A stretch of 64,000 bases of DNA from Phycisphaeraceae bacterium. Lineage in GTDB: Bacteria > Planctomycetota > Phycisphaerae > Phycisphaerales > Phycisphaeraceae. The DNA lies in contig JANQFR010000067.1 of assembly GCA_028277745.1 (NCBI GenBank), positions 1-64,000 of the forward strand, read 5' to 3'. Positions 44,745 through 53,898 of this stretch are shown one piece after another. A model generated the notes under the pieces. That model saw only the letters and a program-made list of their open reading frames with translations, was not told where the DNA came from and made no database searches. Each line of letters opens with the position of its first letter. Position 1 is the stretch's first letter. The position numbers and the translations under genes were made by a program.

Positions 44745-45851
44745 ATGATTATTGGCATCCCCAAAGAATCGAAGGCTCATGAGTACCGCGTCGCCATGCT
44801 GCCGGTCGGCGTGGAGTTGCTGGCTGCGCAGGGACACGCCGTGCTGGTGCAGTCCACGGCGGGGATGGGCAGCGGCTACGACGACGACGCGTACGCCGCG
44901 GCGGGGGCGACGCTGGTCGAGGACGCCGCGGAGGTGTTCGGCCGGGCGGAGATGATCGTCAAGGTGAAGGAGCCTCAGCCGGACGAGGTCGAGATGCTGC
45001 GGGACGGTCAGGTGGTGTTCACATACTTCCATTTCGCGGCGGACCGCGAGCTGACGCTGGGCTGCCTGGACCGGAAGATCACGGCGGTGGCGTACGAGAC
45101 GCTGACGGATGGCCAGGGCCGGCTGCCGCTGCTGACGCCGATGAGCGAGGTGGCGGGCCGGATGGCGATCCAGGAGGGGGCCAAGTATCTGGAGAAGCCG
45201 CAGATGGGGCGGGGGATCCTGCTGAGCGGGGTGCCGGGCGTGGAGCCGGCGAAGGTGACGGTGATCGGCGGGGGCGTGGTGGGGACCAATGCGGCGCGGG
45301 TGGCGGCGGGGTTGGGGGCGAACGTCGTCATCATGGACGTGAACCTCGATCGGCTGCGTTACCTCGACGACGTGATGCCGCCTAACGTGCGCACCATCTA
45401 TTCCGACCCGCACGCGGTCCGGTGGCACGTCAACAACAGCGACCTGGTCATCGGCGCGGTGCTCATCCCCGGCGCCCGCACGCCGGTGTTGATCCCGCGG
45501 TCCATGCTGGCTCAGATGCACAACGGCACGGTCATTGTGGATGTCGGGGTCGACCAAGGCGGGTGTGTGGAGACGTCGCGCCCGACGACGCACGAGGACC
45601 CGACGTTTGTCATCGACGGGGTGGTCCACTATTGCGTCGCGAACATGCCCGGCGCGGTCGGCCGCACGAGCACGCAGGCGCTGTGCCACGCGACCCAGCC
45701 GTACGTGATCAAGCTCGCCAACACCGACGACCTGCCTCGGCTGGCGATGGATGACGCCTCGATCGCCAGCGCGATCAACATGCACAACGGCAGGCTCACC
45801 CACGACGGGGTGGCGGCGGCGCACGGGCTTGAGACGATGCTGGCGAAGTAA
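44745..45851 (+). CDS. ald: Alanine dehydrogenase
   Basis: A 368-residue NAD-dependent enzyme interconverting alanine with pyruvate and ammonia. Family motifs are MIIGIPKESKAHEYRVAMLP at the N-terminus with the substrate-binding Arg15, VKVKEPQ with the catalytic Lys, TYFHFAADRELT with His, and the Rossmann motif GGGVVGTNAARVAAGLGA. The C-terminal VDVGVDQGGCVETSRPTTH is also diagnostic. The length is normal. It converges on dapA with only seven bases between them. Confidence 0.95.
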   Translation: MIIGIPKESKAHEYRVAMLPVGVELLAAQGHAVLVQSTAGMGSGYDDDAYAAAGATLVEDAAEVFGRAEMIVKVKEPQPDEVEMLRDGQVVFTYFHFAADRELTLGCLDRKITAVAYETLTDGQGRLPLLTPMSEVAGRMAIQEGAKYLEKPQMGRGILLSGVPGVEPAKVTVIGGGVVGTNAARVAAGLGANVVIMDVNLDRLRYLDDVMPPNVRTIYSDPHAVRWHVNNSDLVIGAVLIPGARTPVLIPRSMLAQMHNGTVIVDVGVDQGGCVETSRPTTHEDPTFVIDGVVHYCVANMPGAVGRTSTQALCHATQPYVIKLANTDDLPRLAMDDASIASAINMHNGRLTHDGVAAAHGLETMLAK

Positions 45852-45858
45852 GCGGCGG

Positions 45859-46734
45859 TTACGGCGAAAGCAACTTCTGATCCTGCAGCAGCGTTTCGAG
45901 CGCCGCGGCGGCGGGTTCGTCCATCTCGCACAACGGCAGCCGCAACTCGCCGGTGTCGGCGCCGACGAGCTTCATCGCGGTCTTGATGGGGATCGGGTTG
46001 GTCGCCAGCGTGAGGCACCCCTTGCACATCGCAAAGAGCTTGAGGTGGCGTTCACGCGCGGCGGCGAAATCGCCCGAGAGGCCGGCTTCGACCAGTTGCT
46101 TGATCGCGGCCGGCATGAGGTTGCTCAGCACGCTGATGACGCCCTTGCCCCCGATGCTCATCAGGGGCAGGGTCAGCGAGTCGTCGCCGCTGATGATGGT
46201 GATGTCGCACAACGACGCGATCTCAGACGCGATGTCGAGCGAGCCGGTGGCTTCCTTCACGGCGACGATCTTCTCGTGCTCCGCCAGACGGGCCACGGTC
46301 TGGGGCGCCATGGTGATGTTTGTGCGGCCGGGGATGTTGTAGAGCACGATCGGCAGCCCGACCTCGTCGGCCACGGTCATGAAGTGGCGGTAGAGCCCTT
46401 CCTGCGTGGGCTTGTTGTAGTACGGGTTGACCATCAGGGCCATGTCGGCGCCAACGGATTTGGCGTGCCGCGTGAGCGAGAGCGCCTCGTCGGTCGAATT
46501 GGACCCGGTGCCGGCGATCACGGGGACGCGGCCGGCGGCGGCATTGACGGTCGCCTCGATCACCTGGCCGTGCTCTGCGTGCGACAGCGTGGGGGATTCG
46601 CCGGTCGTCCCGACCGGGACCAGGCCGTCGATGCCGTGGTCGATCTGGAACTGGACGTTGTCGCGGAGACGGTCGAAATCCACCGCCCCGGCCTTGAACG
46701 GCGTCACCATCGCGGTGTAGGCGCCTTGCAGCAT
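45859..46734 (-). CDS. dapA: 4-hydroxy-tetrahydrodipicolinate synthase
   Basis: A 291-residue TIM-barrel aldolase that condenses pyruvate with aspartate semialdehyde in lysine and diaminopimelate synthesis. Motifs: GVTPF-like MVTPFKAG, VGTTGESPTLSHAEH, LMVNPYYNKPTQEGL, VLYNIPGRTN with the catalytic Tyr, and AVKEATG with the Schiff-base Lys. The ATG at 46734 is preferred over a TTG 15 bases upstream because AAAGG lies seven bases before it. It is downstream of a TM/coiled-coil gene and larC2 on the same strand. Confidence 0.95.
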   Translation of the reverse strand: MLQGAYTAMVTPFKAGAVDFDRLRDNVQFQIDHGIDGLVPVGTTGESPTLSHAEHGQVIEATVNAAAGRVPVIAGTGSNSTDEALSLTRHAKSVGADMALMVNPYYNKPTQEGLYRHFMTVADEVGLPIVLYNIPGRTNITMAPQTVARLAEHEKIVAVKEATGSLDIASEIASLCDITIISGDDSLTLPLMSIGGKGVISVLSNLMPAAIKQLVEAGLSGDFAAARERHLKLFAMCKGCLTLATNPIPIKTAMKLVGADTGELRLPLCEMDEPAAAALETLLQDQKLLSP

Positions 46735-46791
46735 GGGATGACCTTTCAAAGGAAGGCGGACAGTTTACGGAAAAACCGGCTGCGCCCAAAA

Positions 46792-47304
46792 TCAGGCTTT
46801 ACGCAACGCGAGGATCAATTCAACTTTGCCGAGGTGTTCATCGAGCTGCTGGGCGATCTCCACCGGCGTGCGGCCCTGATCGGCCAGCTCGTACACCTTC
46901 TGCGCGGCGGGGTCGGCGATGTCGGGCCCGGCCGTGTCCGCCTCTTCCGGCTGCGACATATGGAGCTGGCTCATCTGCCCGAGCGATTCCCGCAGCTCCT
47001 GCAGTTGAGCGATCTTAAGCTCCGCCTCGTTGAGCAGCTTCTCCAACTGGATGGACTTGGCGTCGAGCTGAGACCCGACGCGTTTGGCCATCTGCTCGAT
47101 CTCGACCATCAGGCGTTCGAGATCGCCGCGCATGCCCGACTGCTGGCGGTTGCGTTCGATCTGTTCGGTGGGCGACAGCCGGTTGGCGTCGGCGCGGCGG
47201 CGTTTGCGGATGCCCATGAGCAGGCTGGTGATGATCAGCACCAGGCCGATGATCAGCAGGCCCTGCAGCCAAAACGGCGAGTCTTCCGCGAGGAGCAGCA
47301 TCAC
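46792..47304 (-). CDS. Membrane-anchored coiled-coil protein, unknown
   Basis: A 170-residue protein with one N-terminal helix (FWLQGLLIIGLVLIITSLLMG), a basic stop-transfer RKRRRADANR, a coiled coil at about residues 45-115, and a C-terminal helical segment (AAQKVYELADQGRTPVEIA, then QQLDEHLGKVELILALRK) that looks like a small helix-turn-helix or DUF-type tail often seen in bacterial single-TM proteins. The GTG at 47304 overlaps the larC2 stop; ATG at 47301 is an alternative. Function unknown. Confidence 0.75.
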   Translation of the reverse strand: MMLLLAEDSPFWLQGLLIIGLVLIITSLLMGIRKRRRADANRLSPTEQIERNRQQSGMRGDLERLMVEIEQMAKRVGSQLDAKSIQLEKLLNEAELKIAQLQELRESLGQMSQLHMSQPEEADTAGPDIADPAAQKVYELADQGRTPVEIAQQLDEHLGKVELILALRKA

Positions 47305-47741
47305 CGGGACGCCTCCTCGGCGGCCGCCATCACGTCGCGCAGGGGCACGCCCCGCTGCTGGGCCAGCGTTCTGACGTCCTCGTATTCCGGGCGGCGGACG
47401 ATGACGCGTCCATCGAGTTGGCCGACCTTGATGCGGACGCTGCCGTAAGGCGTGTCCACGGTTTCATGATGGCGGTCGAGGACCACCCGGTCCCACATGC
47501 GGCGGCGCACCCCGAAGCTGCCGGTCAGCTCGAGTACACGCGTCGCCAGCGCGTCGGCGTCGGCGGGCCTGCACAGCAGCGAGAGGCACACGCCAGGGCG
47601 TTGTTTTTTCATCAGGATCGGCGTGGTCCAGCAGTCGAGGGCGCCGGCGTCCATGAGAGCGGTCTGAGCGTGCCCGACGAGCTGTGGGGTGACGTCATCC
47701 AGGTTTACAACGAGTTCCACGACTTGGTCGGCGGCGGGCAT
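47301..47741 (-). CDS. larC2: Stand-alone LarC C-terminal domain (LarC2-like)
   Basis: A 146-residue protein matching the C-terminal part of LarC, which inserts nickel into the pincer cofactor of lactate racemase and related enzymes. Segments VVNLDDVTPQLVGHAQTAL, GALDCWTTPILMKKQRPG, CLSLLCRP, ETVDTPYGSVRIKV and PEYEDVRTLAQQRGVPLR align well with LarC C-termini. In Lactiplantibacillus larC is two frames, larC1 and larC2, joined by frameshifting; here no larC1 lies next to this gene. It overlaps the downstream coiled-coil gene and is divergent from tilS. Whether it works alone or with a distant larC1 is unknown. Confidence 0.85.
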   Translation of the reverse strand: MPAADQVVELVVNLDDVTPQLVGHAQTALMDAGALDCWTTPILMKKQRPGVCLSLLCRPADADALATRVLELTGSFGVRRRMWDRVVLDRHHETVDTPYGSVRIKVGQLDGRVIVRRPEYEDVRTLAQQRGVPLRDVMAAAEEASR

Positions 47742-47787
47742 ATGCAGGATTTTAACGCAATAACCGACGCGGGAGTAAGATCAGGCG

Positions 47788-48783
47788 ATGGGCAGACACC
47801 GCCTGGTCAGATTGACGGCGCACGGCCTGGGGCGCCGGTGCGGCATGCAGGCGGGCGGCCATATCCTGACGGCGGTCAGCGGCGGGTGTGATTCCGTGGC
47901 GCTTCTGATGGCCTTGGACACGATCGCCGGCCAGCGGCGCTGGGGGCTAAAGCTGACCGTCGGCCATGTCCATCACCACCTGCGAGGCCCGGACGCGGAC
48001 CGGGACGCCGCGTTTGTCCGCGCCTTGGCCGACCGCCTCGACCGGCCGTTTGAACAGCGCGATATCCGGCCGGGAGGCGAATCGGGGAACCTCGAAGCCA
48101 ACGCGCGGCGGATGCGTTACGCGGCGCTAGCGGACATCGCCCAGACCTGCGGCGCCGGGTGGATCGCGACCGCGCATCATGGCGACGACCAGATCGAAAC
48201 CCTGCTCATGCGGGCCCTGCGCGGCTCTTCGGCGGAAGGGCTGCGGGGGATCGCCTGGCGTCGTCGGCTGCCGTCGGGTCACACGCTGATCCGTCCGATG
48301 CTGCTCGCCGACCGGGCCCTGGTGATGGACTACCTGGCGCAGCTCGGCCAGCCGCACCGGGAAGACCGGACCAACATGGACACGTCACGTTTACGCGCAC
48401 GGCTGAGGCGGGATGTCCTGCCGGTGCTGCGTGAGTTGTCCAACGACCCGGCGAAACGGGCCGCGGCGTTGAGTGAGCATATGCGCGACTTGCATCGTCT
48501 GGTCGAAGAACAGATCGATGCGGCGCTGCGGGGTGTCGCCGACGGCGAACTGAGCCGGGCGTCGGCCCGGGCGATGAGTCGTGTGGTGCTGACCGGCGTG
48601 CTGCGACGGATGCTGCTGGACGCGGGCGCGGCGCCGGACCGGTTAGGTCGTCGGACGCTCAATGACATCGCCCGCGCCGCTCAAGACGGGGCCGGCGGCA
48701 GTCGTCGATTTGAATTGTCAGGCGGGACGGCGGCTGAAGTGACGCCCGACGTCGTCAGGGTGCTGCCGAGGGTTCGATGCTAA
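47788..48783 (+). CDS. tilS: tRNA(Ile)-lysidine synthase
   Basis: A 331-residue N-type ATP pyrophosphatase that converts C34 of the tRNA-Ile CAU anticodon to lysidine. The PP-loop is SGGCDS (residues 31-36), and further motifs are VGHVHHHLRGPDADRD, AHHGDDQIETLLMRALRGSS and REDRTNMDTSRLRARLR. The C-terminal domain is short, as in several phyla. The ATG at 47788 gives a 19-residue leader before Met20; the latter is a possible start. It converges on the HTH gene, overlapping it by four bases. Confidence 0.93.
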   Translation: MGRHRLVRLTAHGLGRRCGMQAGGHILTAVSGGCDSVALLMALDTIAGQRRWGLKLTVGHVHHHLRGPDADRDAAFVRALADRLDRPFEQRDIRPGGESGNLEANARRMRYAALADIAQTCGAGWIATAHHGDDQIETLLMRALRGSSAEGLRGIAWRRRLPSGHTLIRPMLLADRALVMDYLAQLGQPHREDRTNMDTSRLRARLRRDVLPVLRELSNDPAKRAAALSEHMRDLHRLVEEQIDAALRGVADGELSRASARAMSRVVLTGVLRRMLLDAGAAPDRLGRRTLNDIARAAQDGAGGSRRFELSGGTAAEVTPDVVRVLPRVRC

Positions 48784-49241
48784 CCCTCGGCCTCTTCTTG
48801 TTTTTCGCTGTTGGTGTTGAGCTTGGCCCGCGCTTCGCGCACACCCATGTCGCGGATTATAGCGATGGCGGGGAGTTGGCTGTCGCGCGGCCGGGACCGG
48901 CCCTGCTCCCAGGCGTAGATGGTCTGTCCGGTCACGCCGATCAGTTCCCCCATGTCGGCGGCCGAGAGCCCGAGGCGTTCCCGGTGTGACGCGAGCCCCT
49001 TGGCGGAGAACCGGATGCCGGCCGAGTCTTCCGGCGCCGGCGCGACCTTGCCGCCGCGTTGCTTTTCCTGCTTTTCCAGCACATTGAGCCGGCGGGTCAG
49101 CTGTTCGTTCGTCCGCTTGAGCGCCGCGATGTCACGACGTTGCTGGGCGACCTGTTTCTTCATCGCGTCCGTCGCCTCGCGGATTTCCTTGCGGGCCAGA
49201 CGGCGGACCTCTTCCTTCATCACCTGGGCTAGGTTAGGCAT
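48780..49241 (-). CDS. XRE-type helix-turn-helix protein with coiled coil
   Basis: A 153-residue protein. An N-terminal basic coiled coil (residues 5-62, with AALKRTNEQLTRRLNVLEKQ) precedes a C-terminal Cro/XRE helix-turn-helix, LASHRERLGLSAADMGELIG followed by VTGQTIYAWEQG and RSRPR. The coiled coil probably dimerises it. This arrangement, coil first and HTH after, is found in a small planctomycete/proteobacterial family of unknown targets. It has no obvious linked target here. Confidence 0.82.
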   Translation of the reverse strand: MPNLAQVMKEEVRRLARKEIREATDAMKKQVAQQRRDIAALKRTNEQLTRRLNVLEKQEKQRGGKVAPAPEDSAGIRFSAKGLASHRERLGLSAADMGELIGVTGQTIYAWEQGRSRPRDSQLPAIAIIRDMGVREARAKLNTNSEKQEEAEG

Positions 49242-49316
49242 ACGTTCGATTCCTCATGAGTAAAGTCGTAAGGTTAGGTTTGATGGAGAGCGACAGGCGC
49301 CCGCCTCGCAGCGGAG

Positions 49317-49727
49317 TCACGTGCGTCGCCACGGCACGCGCGGCGCGTCGCCCCACAGCATCTCAAGGTCGTAATGCGCCCGGGTCGCCGGTTCAAACAG
49401 ATGAACCATGACCTGCACGAAGTCCAGCACCAGCCACGTCGCCGCTTCGTCACGATCGACGCCCAGCCGGTCGAATCCGCGATCCGCGGCGAGCTCCTCC
49501 ACGTGATGTCCGACCGCTTTGATCTGTCGGTCAGACGTGCCGGTGGCCAGAATAATGAAGTCGGTCAACTCGCTTCGGCCGCGGACGTCGAAGACCAGCA
49601 CGTCTTCACAGTGATCATCCGCCAGAAGCCTGGCGGATTCCACGGCCAGTTGGCGCGGCGCCTCCGCGTCGTCGCCGGGAGACGTAGAAGTTTGAGCGGT
49701 TTCAGGCTTGGGGGCGGGATTGGGCAT
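49317..49727 (-). CDS. rsfS: Ribosome silencing factor
   Basis: A 136-residue RsfS/Iojap-family protein. It binds uL14 and keeps ribosomal subunits apart in starvation. Motifs: ARLLADDHCEDVLVFDVRGR, SELTDFIILATGTSDRQIKAV, then ATWLVLDFVQVMVHLFEPATR and the YDLEMLWGDAP end. The N-terminal 30 residues are a poorly conserved extension rich in Pro, Ser and Thr. It lies between the HTH gene and rpsU on the same strand, with gaps of 76 and 87 bases. Confidence 0.95.
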   Translation of the reverse strand: MPNPAPKPETAQTSTSPGDDAEAPRQLAVESARLLADDHCEDVLVFDVRGRSELTDFIILATGTSDRQIKAVGHHVEELAADRGFDRLGVDRDEAATWLVLDFVQVMVHLFEPATRAHYDLEMLWGDAPRVPWRRT

Positions 49728-49814
49728 GATCTAAATGTTAGGCCGCGCAGCGAATAACCCGCAAGCTTGATTCCAGCCAGCGGGTCCTTGCACAGAGCCC
49801 CCCCACGGACAAGG

Positions 49815-50018
49815 TTATCTGCGGGGAGCCGCCGTGCCGATCTGCTGACGCCGCTTGACGCTTTTGCGCAGCGCGCGTTGCTTCCGCTCCGAGGGCTTTT
49901 CGTAGTAAGCGCGTTTCTTAATGTCTTTGGTCAAGCCTTCTTTTTCACACAGCTTCTTGAATCGCCGCATCATCTGCTCAGCGGACTCGCCGCTTCGGGC
50001 CTTGATCCGAATCGCCAT
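49815..50018 (-). CDS. rpsU: 30S ribosomal protein bS21
   Basis: A 67-residue basic protein with the bS21 signature SAEQMMRRFKKLCEKEGL followed by KRAYYEKPSERKQR. bS21 assists initiation on the small ribosomal subunit. AAAGGATG lies seven bases before the ATG. The length is normal for the family. Confidence 0.95.
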   Translation of the reverse strand: MAIRIKARSGESAEQMMRRFKKLCEKEGLTKDIKKRAYYEKPSERKQRALRKSVKRRQQIGTAAPRR

Positions 50019-50097
50019 AAAACATCCTTTTAAAGTTAGAGATCGGATCTAAAATTGTGCCAAATCGCCCGCTTCAGGTCAAATGATGAAATCAGAT

Positions 50098-50892
50098 TTA
50101 CGCCAGCCCCCACGATCGGAGGTTATTCAAGCTGATTTTGAGTGACTCGAACGGGTCCAAATCGCCGTTATCGCGTTCAATGATGTACCAGTGAACGCCG
50201 GCCTCCCTCGCCGCGTCCAGGATCGCGGGCCAATTCAGGTTGCCGGCGCCGACCTCGCACATCTTGTGTTCCCGTGAGGGGGAGATGGTCATGTCTTTCA
50301 CATGGATCGCCGGGATATTGCCCTTGAAACGCCTGATCCACGCAGCCGGGTCGCCGCCGCCGTGGGCGATCCAGTAGGTGTCGACCTCCCACCACACGTC
50401 ATCGCCAAAAACGCTTTCCATCAGGTCGTAAGGGGTATCTGTGGGGCTGATCGACTCGGGATGGTCCGACAACCCGAAGGGGGCGAGTTCGTGGCTGTGG
50501 TTGTGATAGCCGACCTTGACGCCCGAACCGCGGTACTGCTGGGCGATCTGGTTAAACGACTCGGCCCACGCCTTCCATTCTTCTTTGGATTTGCCGCCGA
50601 ACCCGAACCCGCCGATCGCGGTCAATCCGCACCCGATGGCCTGATGATAAGCGATGGTCTTTTCCGCCTCCGCCAACGCATCGACGCCTCGATGGGTGGC
50701 GCAACAGGCCATGCCGTGGTCGTCGAGGATTTTCTTGAACTCGTCAGCCTCGATCGTGTTGAAGCCCGAGGCCGACGCCTGGATCGCGCTGAATCCGATC
50801 TCTTTTAGCTTGGCGCAGCTTTTGGCGATGTCGCTGGGCGTCTCGCAATGGTCGCGGAGGGTGTACATCTGGGCGGCGATCTGGGTAGACAT
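50098..50892 (-). CDS. Sugar phosphate isomerase/epimerase-family TIM barrel
   Basis: A 264-residue xylose isomerase-like TIM-barrel protein. Motifs: AAQMYTLRDHCETPSDIA at the N-terminus, KVGYHNHSHELAP with metal-binding His residues, WWEVDTYWIAHGGGDPAAW, HVKDMTISP and WYIIERDNGDLDPFESL with a late glutamate. Such proteins isomerise or epimerise sugars and are numerous in planctomycetes; the substrate is unknown. No signal peptide is seen. It stands alone between rpsU and the cydAB terminator. Confidence 0.88.
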   Translation of the reverse strand: MSTQIAAQMYTLRDHCETPSDIAKSCAKLKEIGFSAIQASASGFNTIEADEFKKILDDHGMACCATHRGVDALAEAEKTIAYHQAIGCGLTAIGGFGFGGKSKEEWKAWAESFNQIAQQYRGSGVKVGYHNHSHELAPFGLSDHPESISPTDTPYDLMESVFGDDVWWEVDTYWIAHGGGDPAAWIRRFKGNIPAIHVKDMTISPSREHKMCEVGAGNLNWPAILDAAREAGVHWYIIERDNGDLDPFESLKISLNNLRSWGLA

Positions 50893-50989
50893 AAAAATCG
50901 GCTCCGGTCAAAAATATACTTGCTTCGGAGGGAGTTTAGCGGGTATCCCAGAAAGCCGCCAACCGTCAGGTTCGGCCGAAATGAAAACA

Positions 50990-51010
50990 CCCCCCGGCAG
51001 AGCCGGGGGG
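50990..51010 (-). terminator. Intrinsic terminator of the cydAB operon
   Basis: A nine-base-pair GC hairpin with arms CCCCCCGGC (50990-50998) and GCCGGGGGG (51002-51010) and loop AGA. Reading on the minus strand it is followed by a T-rich run (GTGTTTTCATTTC). It lies 32 bases after the cydB stop. Confidence 0.85.
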
Positions 51011-51042
51011 CTAACGGATAACACATTTCTTGCACACAGGGT

Positions 51043-52068
51043 TTAGTAGCTGTGTTCGCCCAACTGCACCTTGCCCCGGAACGTCCAGTAGACGATCGTG
51101 GTGTAGGTGAGCACGCACGGCATGCCGATCAGAGCGATCAGGGCCATGATGCCCAGCGTTTTCTGGCTGCTGGCGGCGTTGTAGATGGTCAGGCTGTTGG
51201 TCGCCGGGTCGACGCTGCTGGCGGCGAGGTTCGGGAACAGCGCGATGCAGAACAGGAACACGAACGCCGCGATCGAGCAGCTGCTGCTGATGAACGCGAA
51301 GCCGGGCCGGTTGGCGTGGATCGACCGCGGGATATTGGCGATCGCAAGGATGTTGAGGACGACCACGATCCACGCCCACGGGAAGTCGCGGAAGTTCTGG
51401 GTCGCCTGGGGCACCTTGACGAGCGTCCAGATCGTGACGAGCAGATAGATCGCGAGGAACGTGCCGAAGGTGTGCCACATCCACCCTTTCACGGCTTGCT
51501 GCAGCTCCCCTTCCGTCTTCAGGTAGAGATAGATCGTCCCGTGCATGGCGAAAAGGGACACCGCCAGCAGGCCGACGGTGAGCGAATAGGGGTTGAGCAG
51601 GTCGGACAGGTTGCCGGTGAACTCATAGGCGCTGTCGAGCGGGATGCCGATCATGGAGTTGCCGACCGCGACGCCGAAGAGGAAGGTCGCCAGGAACGAG
51701 GCGAAGAAGAAGCCGAAATCCCAGAAACCACGCCAGGCCCTGCCCTCGCGTTTGGATCGGAACTCCAGCGACACCGCCCGGAAGATGAGGGCGAAGAGCA
51801 GCATCATGAACGGGACGTAGAACCCCGAGAAGATGGTGGCGTACGCCTCCGGGAACGCCGCGAACATCGCCCCGCCGAAGGTGACCAGCCAGACCTCGTT
51901 GCCGTCCCAGAGCGGGCCGATGCTGTTCATGGCGATCCGTTTGTTATGGTCGCCTTTGATGAAGATATGCATCATACCGACGCCGAGGTCGAACCCGTCG
52001 AGGACGGCGTACCCGGTGAGGAGTACGGCCAGCAGGATGAACCAAAGCAGGTTGAAGTCCATGGGCAT
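51043..52068 (-). CDS. cydB: Cytochrome bd ubiquinol oxidase subunit II
   Basis: A 341-residue, eight- or nine-helix membrane protein of the cytochrome bd oxidase. Typical CydB segments are GYAVLDGFDLGVGM near the N-terminus, IGPLWDGNEVWLVTFGGAMFAAFPEAYA, and FRAVSLEFRSKREGRAWRGFWD. The oxidase oxidises quinol and reduces oxygen to water with high affinity. It follows cydA by 27 bases and ends at a terminator. No cydX-like small gene was recognised. Confidence 0.95.
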   Translation of the reverse strand: MPMDFNLLWFILLAVLLTGYAVLDGFDLGVGMMHIFIKGDHNKRIAMNSIGPLWDGNEVWLVTFGGAMFAAFPEAYATIFSGFYVPFMMLLFALIFRAVSLEFRSKREGRAWRGFWDFGFFFASFLATFLFGVAVGNSMIGIPLDSAYEFTGNLSDLLNPYSLTVGLLAVSLFAMHGTIYLYLKTEGELQQAVKGWMWHTFGTFLAIYLLVTIWTLVKVPQATQNFRDFPWAWIVVVLNILAIANIPRSIHANRPGFAFISSSCSIAAFVFLFCIALFPNLAASSVDPATNSLTIYNAASSQKTLGIMALIALIGMPCVLTYTTIVYWTFRGKVQLGEHSY

Positions 52069-52095
52069 ACTCGCGTTTAGCGACGGAGAGGGGGC

Positions 52096-53787
52096 TTACT
52101 CGTTGCGGTCTTTGGGGTTGGTCGGCCGATCCGGGACATAATCGATGCCGTCGGTCGGGGCGTGGGGGTGAACATCCTGCTCGACGATGTGCTGGCCCGG
52201 AGCCGCAGCGCTGTCGGAGGCCTGCCCGGGGCGGGTCATCGATTCGGTTTTTCGCGCCGCGGCGGAGAGGAAGCCCGCCACCGTCGTCTCGTCGCCGCTC
52301 TCGGGCGTGGCGGGCCCGTGCTGGATCTTGGTGTTAAGCACAAAAATCCAGACAAAAAACAGCAGGATGTAAATCAGCGAGAACATGACGATCGAGGCGA
52401 GCACCTGGTCGGCGTGGACCGATTTGCTGTGGGCGTCCGCGGTGCGAAGCCCCACGACCATCATCCCGCCGTCGCTCCCGTCGGGCGTGGGGCGGGGGAT
52501 CTTCTCGTAATGGACCTCGCCCTTTTCATTCAACGCTGCAAAGCCTGTCGCGGGGTCTTTCACCACCGTGGGATGGACCACCCAAGGCTGCCGCCCGACC
52601 TCGGCCGCGACCCACCCCGCCTCGTTGGCGATGAACCCGCCAAGCACCATCACGACGTAGATCATCAGCAGCCAGCGCTGTTTGAACAGCGTGCCCCGCC
52701 ACCAGAAGAACACGCCCAGGACCGTGAACAGGATAAACAGCGTGCCGAGGCCGACCATGGTGTGGAACGCGATGAACGGCAACTGCCAGGGCGGGCGGTC
52801 CCCCTCAGGGATCGCGTCGAGGCCGATGACCGCCGTCTCGGGGGGAAACTCACGGTACACCAGGATGGAGAGCAGGCCGGGGATCTCGATCGGCAGGTAG
52901 ATCTCATCACTCGTGAAACTGGGGATGCCAAAGACGTGGATACCGGTCGGGCCCTCGCCCGTGACGAAGTGCCCCTCCATTGCCGCCAGCTTGGCCGGCT
53001 GGAGCTTCGACACCATACGGGCGTTGCTGTCGCCCGTGGCCGCGGCGAGGAGCGAGCCGACCAGCGCGAACACCAAGGCCACCTTGAAGCAGGGCTTGGC
53101 GACGTCCAGGTGTCTGCCGCGGAGGATGTAGTACGAGCAGATGCTCAGCACGAAAAAGCCGCCCAGCACCATGCAGCCGGTCCATACGTGCGTTAGCCGG
53201 TTCACGGTTGAGGGGTTGAAGACCACGCCCCAGAATTCGACGATCTCCGCCCGCATCACCGGCTGGCCGTCCTGGAACCACGGCGTCCCGTCCCTCATCA
53301 TCTGCACCACGTGCGACCCCGCCGGCGTCTGCTGCCAGCTGTTGGCAATGATGATCCAGACGCTCGAAAAGATCGACCCCAGGCTCACCATCACCGCGCT
53401 GAACAGGAAAAAGCCCTTGCTGACGCGTTTGCGGCCGAACACCAGGACCGCCAGGAAGCCCGATTCGAGGAAGAACGCGAAGATCCCCTCGGCCGCCAGC
53501 ACCGAGCCGAACACGTCGCCGACAAACCGCGAATAGGTCGCCCAGTTCGTGCCGAACTGGAACTCCATCACGATCCCGCTCGCCACCCCGACCGCGAAAC
53601 TCACCGCAAACAGCTTGATCCAGAACTCGCCGGCCCGCTTCCAGACCTCGTTGCCGGTCTTGTAATAAGTCGCCTCGAAAATAACGATGAGCAGGCCCAG
53701 CCCGATCGTGAGCGGGGGAAACAGGTAATGAAACATGATCGTCAGCGCGAACTGAATCCGGCTCAACAGGACGACATCAAGCTCCAT
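52096..53787 (-). CDS. cydA: Cytochrome bd ubiquinol oxidase subunit I
   Basis: A 563-residue CydA. Features: SRIQFALTIMFHYLFPPLTIG with the heme ligand His20, NSWQQTPAGSHV, TVNRLTHVWTGC with the second histidine, and GWVAAEVGRQPWVV. A soluble stretch of about 60 residues before the last helix (EKIPRPTPDGSDGGMMVVG, then a charged part) and a 60-residue C-terminal extension after it (SGDETTVAGFLSAAARKTE onward) lengthen it compared with many homologues. First gene of the cydAB operon. It is divergent from the LCAT-like gene. Confidence 0.95.
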   Translation of the reverse strand: MELDVVLLSRIQFALTIMFHYLFPPLTIGLGLLIVIFEATYYKTGNEVWKRAGEFWIKLFAVSFAVGVASGIVMEFQFGTNWATYSRFVGDVFGSVLAAEGIFAFFLESGFLAVLVFGRKRVSKGFFLFSAVMVSLGSIFSSVWIIIANSWQQTPAGSHVVQMMRDGTPWFQDGQPVMRAEIVEFWGVVFNPSTVNRLTHVWTGCMVLGGFFVLSICSYYILRGRHLDVAKPCFKVALVFALVGSLLAAATGDSNARMVSKLQPAKLAAMEGHFVTGEGPTGIHVFGIPSFTSDEIYLPIEIPGLLSILVYREFPPETAVIGLDAIPEGDRPPWQLPFIAFHTMVGLGTLFILFTVLGVFFWWRGTLFKQRWLLMIYVVMVLGGFIANEAGWVAAEVGRQPWVVHPTVVKDPATGFAALNEKGEVHYEKIPRPTPDGSDGGMMVVGLRTADAHSKSVHADQVLASIVMFSLIYILLFFVWIFVLNTKIQHGPATPESGDETTVAGFLSAAARKTESMTRPGQASDSAAAPGQHIVEQDVHPHAPTDGIDYVPDRPTNPKDRNE

Positions 53788-53898
53788 GTCTCGACTCCCA
53801 GACCATCAGTTCTCAATATCTGGTGACGACCTCGACAAACTAACACATCAATCGGCGACATGCACCACTCGGACGTAATTTCTTATTAAGGTCATGCC

